DNA of 15,924 nt from Verrucomicrobia bacterium UBA673 (GTDB lineage Bacteria; Verrucomicrobiota; Verrucomicrobiia; Limisphaerales; UBA1096). The translations under genes and the position numbers were made by a program. Shown here in pieces: positions 1-6,490 of the stretch (position 1 is its first letter; each line of letters starts with the position of its first letter). The notes beneath the pieces were generated by a model. The model was given only the letters and a program-made list of their open reading frames with translations, did no database searches and was not told where the DNA came from. The stretch covers positions 1-15,924 of the forward strand of contig DBNL01000013.1 of the NCBI GenBank assembly GCA_002299785.1. Direction: 5' to 3'.

Positions 1-1462
1 CCAACACGCAGCCGGAGAATGCCAGTAGCGCCTCCTCCAACAATCGGAGCGTTGGCAGATCGAGATCGTTGGTTGGCTCGTCCATGATCAGGAAGTTGCC
101 GCCATGCTTGAGAATGCGCGCCAACAGCAGCCGGCTTTTCTCGCCGCCGGATAGGCTCTTGACCTTCATATTGATCCGCTTGGGATCAAAGCCGAACCGC
201 TGCAAGTATGCCCGAATCGCCAGCTTACCGTTGCCAAACGAGATCGTGTCCGCGCCTTCGGCAACCTCCTGTAGCAGCGTCTTTTCAGGGTCGATCTGCA
301 CTCGTTCCTGGTCCACGTAGTTGAACTGGGTCAGCACACCGGTTTTTTGGCTGCCACTAGTCGGGGCAAGCTGGCCTAGCACAATCCTGAGTAGGCTTGT
401 TTTGCCCAGGCCGTTACGGCCACAGATGCCGATGCGCATGCCGGCCTCAAACTTGAAATCGAACTGCTCGATCAACTCCCGGCCGCCCAACTCGAGGCTG
501 ATGTTGATCAGGTCCACGACGCGGTTGGCCAACTGTCCCGGGGGCGGGATGATCAAGTCCATCGACAATTCCCTGTCGGGGCTCTGCGTGTTTTTGATCG
601 AGTGAAACTTGTCCACCCGAAACTTGGCCTTGGTCGTCCGCGCCTTCGGCCCGCGGCGAATCCAGTCCAGTTCGCGGTGCAGGAAACGCTTTCGCTTCAA
701 CTCAATTGCCTGCTCGTTTTCCATTCGGGCGAGGTTCGACTCGAGGTAGTCGGAGTAGTTGCCCTTGTGAGTGTGAAAACGGCCTGCCTGCAATTCGACT
801 ATGTGGTTGCAGATTTCGTCGAGGAAATACCGGTCGTGCGTTGCAACAAGAAACGCGCCTCGAAACTTTTTAAGATACTGCGCCATCCACTCGATCGAGT
901 CGGTGTCGAGATGGTTGGTTGGCTCATCGAGAATCAGTAAATCTGGATTGGAGACGATCGAACGACAAAGGGCAACCCGCCGTTTTTCGCCGCCGGACAA
1001 TGTGCCCATCAACCGATCAGCGGCGGGAGTGTTCAAATGCATCATTGCCGTCTCGATTCGTGTCTCGATGTTCCACGCATCGGCGGCGACGATTTGTTGC
1101 TCCAGTTCAGTCTGCCGGTTCGAGTCGGCAGGCAGAGCCTCGTACTCGTCGAGCAGATTGAATGAGTGCTCCGCACCGTCGCGAATCGTATCGAGCACGG
1201 AGACACCGTCGGAAGCATTAAGACCCTGCGGCAGATAACCAATCCCCAAGCCGGTGCGCAGAGTGACTTTGCCATCATCGGCATGCGCTATGCCTGCAAG
1301 AATTTTCAGGAATGTCGACTTGCCGCAGCCGTTGCGCCCAACCATCCCCAAGTGATCGCCATCGCGGATCGTTAGCGACGCCGACTTGAGTACTTCATTT
1401 TCGTTGAACCGAACCTTGAGTTCGGAGGCGTCGAGCAATGTGATGCGTGGGGGTTGTGACAC
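1..1462 (-). CDS. uup: ABC-F family ATPase, Uup type (partial, C-terminus outside window)
   Basis: A cytosolic ABC-F protein with two ATPase domains and no membrane domain; such proteins act on the ribosome, and Uup is linked to ribosome assembly and transposon-excision phenotypes (family knowledge). The translation shows Walker A GRNGCGKST (residues 42-50), signature LSGGE (155-159) and Walker B LLILDEPTNHLD. An inter-domain linker with WIRRGPKARTTKAKFR follows, closely resembling the WIRQGIKARRTR linker of Uup rather than EttA. The second domain has Walker A GRNGLGKTS, LSGGEKSR and LIMDEPTNDLDL. 487 codons are present, and Uup is usually about 600-640 residues, so the C-terminal coiled coil lies beyond base 1. 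The frame is open back to the prfC stop with no ATG near the N-terminus. GTG at 1462-1460 gives a family-like start (residues SQPPRITLLDASEL); TTG at 1489 is the alternative. No Shine-Dalgarno is seen. It lies 42 bp downstream of prfC and is probably co-transcribed. Confidence 0.93.
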   Translation of the reverse strand, partial: MSQPPRITLLDASELKVRFNENEVLKSASLTIRDGDHLGMVGRNGCGKSTFLKILAGIAHADDGKVTLRTGLGIGYLPQGLNASDGVSVLDTIRDGAEHSFNLLDEYEALPADSNRQTELEQQIVAADAWNIETRIETAMMHLNTPAADRLMGTLSGGEKRRVALCRSIVSNPDLLILDEPTNHLDTDSIEWMAQYLKKFRGAFLVATHDRYFLDEICNHIVELQAGRFHTHKGNYSDYLESNLARMENEQAIELKRKRFLHRELDWIRRGPKARTTKAKFRVDKFHSIKNTQSPDRELSMDLIIPPPGQLANRVVDLINISLELGGRELIEQFDFKFEAGMRIGICGRNGLGKTSLLRIVLGQLAPTSGSQKTGVLTQFNYVDQERVQIDPEKTLLQEVAEGADTISFGNGKLAIRAYLQRFGFDPKRINMKVKSLSGGEKSRLLLARILKHGGNFLIMDEPTNDLDLPTLRLLEEALLAFSGCVL

Positions 1463-1504
1463 GGCTAATGGTATGTGGTATTTGGCCAAGCGAGGGGTAG
1501 CTGA

Positions 1505-3100
1505 TCAGGATTCCTTTTGGTTCGGCGGAACCCTTGAGAGGTTTAGCTCGGCACTGTTTTGTTCGAAGTAACTTGCTGCCCAGTCACTCGCAAAAAGCAG
1601 CACCGGGTTGCGCTCAGAATCCCAGCCAAACCGCGAGCCGGTCGGCGGCGAAAGCTTGTCCATCTCCTCCTCGCTGAACTCTGCCGGCAGCCAGCGCATG
1701 ACCTGCCACGGCGCTGGCTCGAGCCTCGAGAAGGCGTTGTACTCGCTCTCCAGCCGAAACTGCACCACGTCAAACTGCAACGGCCCCACCGCCGCCAATA
1801 CCGGAACAGCGACCGTACTGCCCTTCAGGCTTAGGCACTGTATCGCGCCTTCCTGCAGCAACTGCTCCAGCCCCTGACGAAACTGCTTGAACTTGCCGGT
1901 ATCGTTATTGTGCAAATAAGAAAAACTCTCCGGAGTGAAGCGCGGAATCTCGCGAAAGTTCGTCTTATTATTCGTGCTCAGAGTGTCGCCAATGCCGAAG
2001 TCCGCATGGCCCACCAGACCGATGATGTCGCCGGGGAATGCCTCATTCACCGTCTCGCGCTCCTTGCCGAACAACCGATGTGAACTGGCTAGGCGCACTT
2101 TCTTACCGGTCCGTGAATGATACACCATCATGTCGCGCTGAAATTTGCCGGAGCAAATGCGAATATACGCGATGCGGTCGCGATGCTTCGGATCCATGTT
2201 CGCCTGGATTTTGAAAATGAAGCCGGAAAACTGCTCGTCGCTTGGCTCGATGAATTTACCGGCGGACGTACGGCCCTGCGGCGGCGGCGCGTAGTGTAGA
2301 AATCCCTTAAGGATCAACTCAACACCAAAGTTGTTCATCGCGCTGCCGAAGAATACCGGGGTCGTACGTCCGGCGAGAATCTCGTCGCTGTCAAATTCAG
2401 CGCCAGCGATGTCGAGCATCTCAAGTTCCTCGGTGATCTTGGCCAAGGTCCCGCTTGGGACGCGCTCCTTCACGAAGTCGTCCGTGATGTCACCAACCTC
2501 AACCGGCGCCATGTATGCTCCGCCGGTTGTGCGCTCGAATAAATGTACCTGCTTGGCCAAGCGATCAAACACGCCCTTGAAATCCGCCCCGTCGCCGATC
2601 GGCCAGTTCACCGGGAACGGCCTGAGTTGAAGCACACTCTCGATTTCGTCCAGCAACTCGATCGCGCCCTTCGACGGTCGGTCGCATTTATTGATAAACG
2701 TAAAGATCGGCACACCGCGTTGGCGGCAAACCTCAAACAACTTTTGAGTCTGTGCCTCGATGCCCTTCGCGGCGTCGAGCACCATCACTACTGCGTCCAC
2801 GGCGGTTAGCACACGGTAAGTGTCCTCGGAGAAATCCTTGTGCCCCGGAGTATCGAGCAGGTTGATCTGATACCCCTGATAATCGAATTGCAGCACGGTC
2901 GAACTGACTGAGATGCCGCGTTTGCGCTCGAGTTCCATCCAATCCGATGTCGTCGCCCGCTGGTTTTTGCGCGAACGCACCGATCCCGCCAACTGCACCG
3001 CGCCACCGTAAAGAAGCATCTTCTCGGTGAGGGTGGTTTTACCGGCGTCCGGATGTGAAATGATGGCGAATGTGCGCCGTCGGCTGATCTCTTTCTGCAT
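1505..3100 (-). CDS. prfC: peptide chain release factor 3 (RF3), translational GTPase
   Basis: RF3 is a cytosolic GTPase that recycles the class-I release factors RF1/RF2 from the ribosome after peptide release. The 531-residue product matches the usual RF3 length (529 in E. coli). G-motifs are in order: G1 SHPDAGKTT (15-23), the switch region with RGISVSST (61-68), G3 DTPGHKDF (83-90) and G4 NKCD (137-140, where E. coli has NKLD). The SRRRTFAIISHPDAGKTT N-terminus and the C-terminal GPLQFDVVQFRLESEY segment are RF3-specific and argue against EF-G. It starts with ATG at 3100; no Shine-Dalgarno lies upstream. It is the first gene of a leftward pair with the Uup-like gene, so two ribosome-acting NTPases appear co-expressed. 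One exact and one further TTGGCCAA palindrome (2439, 2553) lie inside the gene. Confidence 0.97.
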   Translation of the reverse strand: MQKEISRRRTFAIISHPDAGKTTLTEKMLLYGGAVQLAGSVRSRKNQRATTSDWMELERKRGISVSSTVLQFDYQGYQINLLDTPGHKDFSEDTYRVLTAVDAVVMVLDAAKGIEAQTQKLFEVCRQRGVPIFTFINKCDRPSKGAIELLDEIESVLQLRPFPVNWPIGDGADFKGVFDRLAKQVHLFERTTGGAYMAPVEVGDITDDFVKERVPSGTLAKITEELEMLDIAGAEFDSDEILAGRTTPVFFGSAMNNFGVELILKGFLHYAPPPQGRTSAGKFIEPSDEQFSGFIFKIQANMDPKHRDRIAYIRICSGKFQRDMMVYHSRTGKKVRLASSHRLFGKERETVNEAFPGDIIGLVGHADFGIGDTLSTNNKTNFREIPRFTPESFSYLHNNDTGKFKQFRQGLEQLLQEGAIQCLSLKGSTVAVPVLAAVGPLQFDVVQFRLESEYNAFSRLEPAPWQVMRWLPAEFSEEEMDKLSPPTGSRFGWDSERNPVLLFASDWAASYFEQNSAELNLSRVPPNQKES

Positions 3101-3224
3101 CGTCAGAAAACCAAAAGGGCGCGGACTCTACCAAAAGCCGAAAGAGCAACAAGAACAATGCCCATCGACACAAGCTCAACTGAGCAAGAGACGTAAGCCT
3201 GCTAAAACAAGTTGGATTTTTTGA

Positions 3225-3250
3225 AAACCACGAATAAACACAAATAAAGG
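3225..3250. repeat. short A-rich motif resembling dispersed 'ccacgaataaacac' elements
   Basis: The sequence AACCACGAATAAACACAAAT is followed by AAAGG. It contains two adjacent 10-mers, CGAATAAACA (3231-3240) and CAAATAAAGG (3241-3250), which match at 7 of 10 positions. Motifs of this ccacgaat(a/g)aacac type recur between genes in many environmental bacterial genomes; that is recollection, not checked here. CGCAAATAAC at 3271-3280 is a further weak match. Only one copy is visible in the window, so its repeat nature is inferred. Confidence 0.4.
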
Positions 3251-3361
3251 TGGATTTGAGACAAAGTGAACGCAAATAACGGGTATCGTGTGTTCCTTAC
3301 CTACGTGTCCATCACCCCGTGGTAGAAGGCAGTAATGAGGTAGAAAAATAAAAATATTGAG

Positions 3362-3399
3362 AATACATTAAGAAGCATAACAAAGTATTTTAATGTATT
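3362..3399. promoter_or_regulatory. perfect 10-bp inverted repeat in AT-rich island, candidate operator
   Basis: AATACATTAA (3362-3371) is the exact reverse complement of TTAATGTATT (3390-3399), with an 18-bp spacer. It ends 3 bp before a TTGACA hexamer at 3403-3408 and 34 bp before the first ATG of the HTH gene. Position and symmetry suit a binding site for a dimeric regulator, possibly the adjacent HTH protein itself. No T-run follows, so it is not an obvious terminator. Confidence 0.4.
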
Positions 3400-3402
3400 A
3401 TA

Positions 3403-3408
3403 TTGACA
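3403..3408 (+). promoter_or_regulatory. candidate -35 hexamer TTGACA upstream of the HTH gene
   Basis: An exact TTGACA lies 25 bp before ATG 3434 and 37 bp before ATG 3446. No good TATAAT is present at 16-18 bp spacing (3425-3431 is GTTTTTT), so promoter assignment is weak. If real, it favours the later start codon, ATG 3446. Confidence 0.25.
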
Positions 3409-3433
3409 TAAAAACTATTTATATGTTTTTTAA

Positions 3434-3688
3434 ATGCATTCATTTATGATTGAAGTTGATGATTTTAAGGCGTTCGATGCTCATGAGGTGGCAGAAATGC
3501 TGTGCCTCAAGTATCGGACGGTGACGCGCTACATCCAAGCCGGCCAAATCCGCGCGCGAAAAATCGGCAAAAAGTACTTCGTCACCGAGCAGGACGTCAA
3601 AGGCTTCATTCTTGCTCAAGAAACCAACGTCGAAACAGCCAAAACCGAAGAAAACGATCCCTACTTAGGCGCAATCAGGGAAGATTAA
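3434..3688 (+). CDS. small MerR/excisionase-type helix-turn-helix protein
   Basis: An 84-residue protein built mostly of one winged-helix HTH domain of the excisionase/HTH_17 type. The pattern F-AHEVAEMLCLKYRTV (about 14-30) is followed by TRYIQAGQIRARKIGKKYF and a VTEQDVKGFI wing (to about 61). The acidic C-terminal tail (residues 62-84) has no recognised domain. Such proteins bind DNA as recombination directionality factors or as small repressors or adaptors. No integrase, transposase or phage gene is nearby, so an excisionase role is not supported by context. ATG 3434 (MHSFMIEV) and ATG 3446 (MIEVDDFK) are both possible; neither has a Shine-Dalgarno. The gene converges on cutA with 8 bp between the stop codons. 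The AT-rich leader with an inverted repeat suggests autoregulation or recent acquisition. Confidence 0.8.
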   Translation: MHSFMIEVDDFKAFDAHEVAEMLCLKYRTVTRYIQAGQIRARKIGKKYFVTEQDVKGFILAQETNVETAKTEENDPYLGAIRED

Positions 3689-3696
3689 CGATAAAG

Positions 3697-4029
3697 TTAT
3701 TCTTTCGCTGTATTGTCGGCGAGCCAAGCTAGGTATTGTCGGCTTCCGGCGGTTAGGGGGAGGGCGACGAATTCCGTGGTGTCGTAGGGGTGAATCTCCC
3801 GGACGGCTCGCTCCAGTTTGGGCAGTAGTTGCTGCCGCGTCTTGAAAATGAGCAGTACTTCCTCGCTGCTTTCGAGTTTCCCCTTCCACCAGTAGTGCGA
3901 CTCGACCGCTGGGACGATGTTGGCGCAGGCGGAGAGCTTGGCCTTCAGCGTAGCCTTGGCCAAACGGCGGGCTAAGTCCATATCCGGCGCGGTGACCAAC
4001 ACGATGGCAAAATCTTCCGGGACACTCAT
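3697..4029 (-). CDS. cutA: CutA1-type divalent cation tolerance protein
   Basis: CutA1 is a small cytosolic trimer with a ferredoxin-like fold, genetically linked to copper and divalent metal tolerance; its exact role is unsettled. Family hallmarks are visible: AIVLVTAPDMDLARRLA at the N-terminus, KLSACANIVPAVESHYWWKGK, the KTRQQLLPKLERAVREIHPY segment, TEFVALPL and a terminal YLAWL. The usual HPYxxPE motif reads HPYDTTE here, with Thr for Pro. The frame extends to a TTG at 4110, which would add 27 unconserved residues. ATG at 4029 (MSVPEDFAIVLV) gives 110 residues, the normal family length, and is preferred. It is divergent from the PQQ-like gene, with about 87 bp between start codons. An in-phase TTGGCCAA palindrome lies at 3956-3963 and encodes Leu-Ala-Lys. 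Confidence 0.93.
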   Translation of the reverse strand: MSVPEDFAIVLVTAPDMDLARRLAKATLKAKLSACANIVPAVESHYWWKGKLESSEEVLLIFKTRQQLLPKLERAVREIHPYDTTEFVALPLTAGSRQYLAWLADNTAKE

Positions 4030-4116
4030 GCGCCCAGCTAACTTGGCTAAGCTGCGAAGGTCAATTTCCTTGACCGGCCTAGTGCTTGGCCGAACGCTGC
4101 CGTTGTTCAACGAATT

Positions 4117-5451
4117 ATGAAATTTATCAGCTGTCTATTTGTGTTCTCGGTGGCGATTGGCCAAGCGGTGGCGGAGGGGGATTGGCCTTCGTTTCGTGGG
4201 CCAAAAGCGCTTGGCGTATCCGACAACGCCAATCTGCCGATCGAGTGGAGTGACAAAAAAAATGTCGAGTGGAAGGTTGCTGTGACGGGGCTTGGCTGGT
4301 CGGGTCCGGTCGTGCACAGCGGGCGAGTGTACCTCACTACGGCGGTCAGCGACGGCGAATTCGAGAAGCGCAAGCCGGGTCTTTACTTCGGGGGCGAACG
4401 ACGGGAACCGATCAAGCACATGCATCACTTTCTGGTTTTGTGTCTTGAGTTGGCGACGGGTGAGTTTCTTTGGCAGAAAGAGGTGTTGGAGGCTCGGCCT
4501 CTCACGCCAATTCATGTGAAGAATAGTTATGCCGCCGAGACTCCGGTGACGGATGGCGAGCGGGTGTACGCCTACTTCGGCAGTCACGGGCTTTACTGCC
4601 TCGACATGACAGGCAAGTTGATTTGGAAAAAAATGTTCAAGCCGTACAAGATGCGCAATGCTTGGGGTACCGGTGCCTCTCCGGTTCTCGACGGAGACCA
4701 GTTGATCATCGTGAACGACAACGAGGAGGAAAGCTGGGTGGCGGCGTTCGACAAACTCACTGGCAGGGAGTTGTGGAAAACCAAGCGAGACGAGCCGAGC
4801 AACTGGGCCACGCCGTTTGTCTGGAAGCACGACGGCGGTAAGGAACTGGTTCTGTCCGGGCGTCGTCGCACGCGCTCATACGATTTATTCGGTAAGGAGC
4901 TTTGGAGTTTTCAATGGAAGTCAAAGACGTCGATTGTGATTCCGACGCCGTTTGCGGCGCACGGACTTCTCTACGTTGCCTCCGGTTACGTGGGCGATCG
5001 GGAGAAACACGTATACGCCATTCGACCCGGGGCCAAGGGCGACATCTCAATTCACTCCGGCGAGGACAGTAACAAATTCGTCGCGTGGTACGACAATCGA
5101 GCCGCGCCGTATAACCCCACGCCGTTGGTTTACGGCGATGAATTTTACACGCTGTACGACTTTGGTTTTATCGCCTGTCGCGATGCCAAAACGGGCAAAC
5201 TGCACTACGTCAAGGAGCGCATCAATCCGGACAAGCAAGCCGGCTTCACCGCGTCGCCCTGGGCGTATCGCGGCCATGTCTTTGCGTTGAGTGAAGCCGG
5301 TGACACGTACGTTTTTAAGGCGGGTGAAAAATACAAGTTGGTTCGTGTTAACCACACTGGCGGCATGAGCATGGCCAACCCGGCCCTGGCCGGCGACCGC
5401 CTTCTCATCCGCAACCAAACCCACCTCTTTAGCATCCGCGAAAAGAAATAG
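4117..5451 (+). CDS. secreted PQQ-like beta-propeller repeat protein
   Basis: A 444-residue exported protein. Residues 1-19 form a signal peptide (MKFISCLFVFSVAIGQAVA) followed by EGDWPSFRGP, the W-P-x-F-R-G-P opening typical of Planctomycetota/Verrucomicrobiota PQQ-like propellers. Repeated blade motifs of the form (T/F)G-x-x-L/LW are visible: TGEFLWQKEV, TGKLIWKKMF, TGRELWKTKR and FGKELWSFQW, plus the closing MANPALAGDRLLIRNQTHLFSI. These propellers resemble BamB in fold; most lack demonstrated enzymatic activity and may be scaffolds. No CxxCH or dehydrogenase motif was seen, so I do not call it a quinoprotein dehydrogenase. ATG 4117 gives the clean signal peptide; no Shine-Dalgarno is present. 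It appears monocistronic: divergent from cutA and convergent with the DUF1080 gene. A TTGGCCAA palindrome lies in its signal-peptide codons (4157-4164), out of the usual phase. Confidence 0.9.
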   Translation: MKFISCLFVFSVAIGQAVAEGDWPSFRGPKALGVSDNANLPIEWSDKKNVEWKVAVTGLGWSGPVVHSGRVYLTTAVSDGEFEKRKPGLYFGGERREPIKHMHHFLVLCLELATGEFLWQKEVLEARPLTPIHVKNSYAAETPVTDGERVYAYFGSHGLYCLDMTGKLIWKKMFKPYKMRNAWGTGASPVLDGDQLIIVNDNEEESWVAAFDKLTGRELWKTKRDEPSNWATPFVWKHDGGKELVLSGRRRTRSYDLFGKELWSFQWKSKTSIVIPTPFAAHGLLYVASGYVGDREKHVYAIRPGAKGDISIHSGEDSNKFVAWYDNRAAPYNPTPLVYGDEFYTLYDFGFIACRDAKTGKLHYVKERINPDKQAGFTASPWAYRGHVFALSEAGDTYVFKAGEKYKLVRVNHTGGMSMANPALAGDRLLIRNQTHLFSIREKK

Positions 5452-5468
5452 CGCTTCGCCAAGCGCTT
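5450..5468 (+). terminator. hairpin overlapping the stop codon of the PQQ-like gene
   Basis: AGCGCTT (5450-5456), loop CGCC, AAGCGCT (5461-5467) is a perfect 7-bp stem with a tetraloop that begins inside the TAG stop (5449-5451). Only a weak T-rich stretch (TTGTCTTC) follows, so it may be an inefficient terminator or an mRNA-end stabiliser. It also resembles the iterated GCTTGGCCAAGC palindrome with one core change. Confidence 0.4.
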
Positions 5469-5737
5469 GTCTTCATTCCGTACCAGTAGGCATAGGGGGA
5501 GTGGAGTCCCTCACCGGGTGCAGGCAATCCTTTAAGTCTAGTGTCAAAACTCTTTTAAAATCTCCTCATGGACGGGGGTTTGAAAGGGTAATCGCGCCGG
5601 CTGTATGAGAGGGGGGGTGTGAGCGGCGGCAACGGGCCTTGGCCGAGCATGGATGCCTCAAGCCCGGTGACTTCTACCCACCGACCAGCCGCATCTATTC
5701 ACCCGCTCGGTGAGATTATATTGCCAGCTGCTTGGGT
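5452..5737. other. gene-free stretch between convergent genes
   Basis: About 286 bp between the convergent stops of the PQQ-like and DUF1080 genes. Apart from the stop-overlapping hairpin, I see no promoter, RNA gene or repeat. It contains a G-run (5611-5617). The frame starting at 5621 reads 30 codons to a stop with a protein-like composition (LAEHGCLKPGDFYPPTSR), but no start or family is recognisable; it could be a decayed gene end. Confidence 0.5.
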
Positions 5738-6490
5738 TTATTTCCGTTTAGACTTCACCCCGACTCCCGCCTTGGCCCCGCCGGTTTTCTTTTTGCCCTT
5801 CGGCCGGCCGACCTTCTCCCAAGTGGGCGCGTTGGGGGTGGGGGGCAGTGTCTCAATAGTCACGTCCTTGAACTGCACCACTGTCTTGCCGTTGCCGTGG
5901 ATCTGCAGGCCGATCTGTCCATCCTGCGGGATATTCGGCTCCGCCTCCGTGTAGTCGAGGGCGGCCACGCCGTTGATCCACGAGCGGATGCGCGTGCCCT
6001 CGGCGCGGATGCGGTAATCGTTCCAGTCGTCCTCCTTGACGGCGCGGTTGACCGCGTCCGCATCGGCAGACTCGCCGATCACTTTTCGGCGGCGTGACTC
6101 GTCGTATAGTTTCCCCCACCAGCCCCTGCCGGCGTCCACCTGGTAACCGATCATTTCGTGGCTGCCGGGCACCCGCACGCTGCGAATCTGGATGCCGGAA
6201 TTGACGAAGCCCTCTGTTCCCGTGATGCGGATCTTTAGTCGCAAATCGAAATTGTGAAACGACCGTTTTGTGGCGATGAAGGAATTGTGCGGAACCTTCT
6301 TCGTCACCGAGCCGGCAGTGATAACGCCATTCTCCACTCGCCAAAGCTGACGCTCTCCCTTGAGCACCTCCCATTCCGCAAGGGACTTGCCGTCAAAAAG
6401 CGGCTTCCGCGAATCCTGCGCGTTCACACCTGGGGTAGCGAACCAGCCCAGCGCAACGGCACCAATGATTATGGTCAGAAGTTTTTTCAT
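5738..6490 (-). CDS. secreted DUF1080 (3-keto-disaccharide hydrolase) domain protein
   Basis: A 250-residue exported protein of the DUF1080/LamG-like beta-sandwich family, abundant in Planctomycetota and Verrucomicrobiota. Members include 3-keto-glycoside hydrolases; substrate here is unknown. The signal peptide is residues 1-24 (MKKLLTIIIGAVALGWF then GVNA before QDS). Family landmarks are KPLFDGKSLAEWE, WRVENGVITAGS, FDLRLKIRITG, NSGIQIRS, GYQVDAGRGWWGKLYDE, WNDYRIRAEG, SWINGVAALDYTE and GQIGLQIHG. The tail (from about residue 228) is rich in Lys and Gly. The frame continues upstream to 6613, but the signal peptide places the start at ATG 6490. That ATG overlaps the TGA of the upstream gene (ATGA), indicating translational coupling. 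It is the last gene of the sulfatase operon and probably acts with it in periplasmic glycan breakdown. Confidence 0.93.
   Translation of the reverse strand: MKKLLTIIIGAVALGWFATPGVNAQDSRKPLFDGKSLAEWEVLKGERQLWRVENGVITAGSVTKKVPHNSFIATKRSFHNFDLRLKIRITGTEGFVNSGIQIRSVRVPGSHEMIGYQVDAGRGWWGKLYDESRRRKVIGESADADAVNRAVKEDDWNDYRIRAEGTRIRSWINGVAALDYTEAEPNIPQDGQIGLQIHGNGKTVVQFKDVTIETLPPTPNAPTWEKVGRPKGKKKTGGAKAGVGVKSKRK

Larger units (their letters stand above)
3101..3433. other. gene-free stretch between divergent prfC and the HTH gene
   Basis: About 330 bp with no convincing coding sequence. The prfC-proximal part is GC-balanced. Around 3225-3250 there is an A-rich motif with a 10-bp period. From about 3335 to 3433 the sequence becomes strongly AT-rich and carries a perfect 10-bp inverted repeat and a TTGACA hexamer. 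Promoters for both divergent transcripts should lie here. A short minus-strand ORF (3039-3275) translates the A-rich motif to ICVYSWFS-like peptide, a typical spurious product of such dispersed motifs, and is not called. Confidence 0.7.

Noticed and set aside
3039..3275. Minus-strand 78-codon frame beginning in the 3225-3250 motif
   Set aside because: It overlaps the prfC start, and its ICVYSWFS segment is the usual spurious translation of the A-rich dispersed motif.
4030..4110. TTG-initiated 27-residue extension of CutA
   Set aside because: It would lengthen the protein to 137 residues, beyond the usual 105-115, with no conserved sequence; ATG 4029 fits the family.
4135..4830. Minus-strand open frame of 231 codons opposite the PQQ-like gene
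   Set aside because: It lies entirely inside the propeller gene, with no family resemblance and no start context.
5621..5713. Possible coding remnant ending LAEHGCLKPGDFYPPTSR plus a short tail
   Set aside because: It is about 30 codons, bounded by in-frame stops, with no start codon and no family I recognise; composition alone is not enough.
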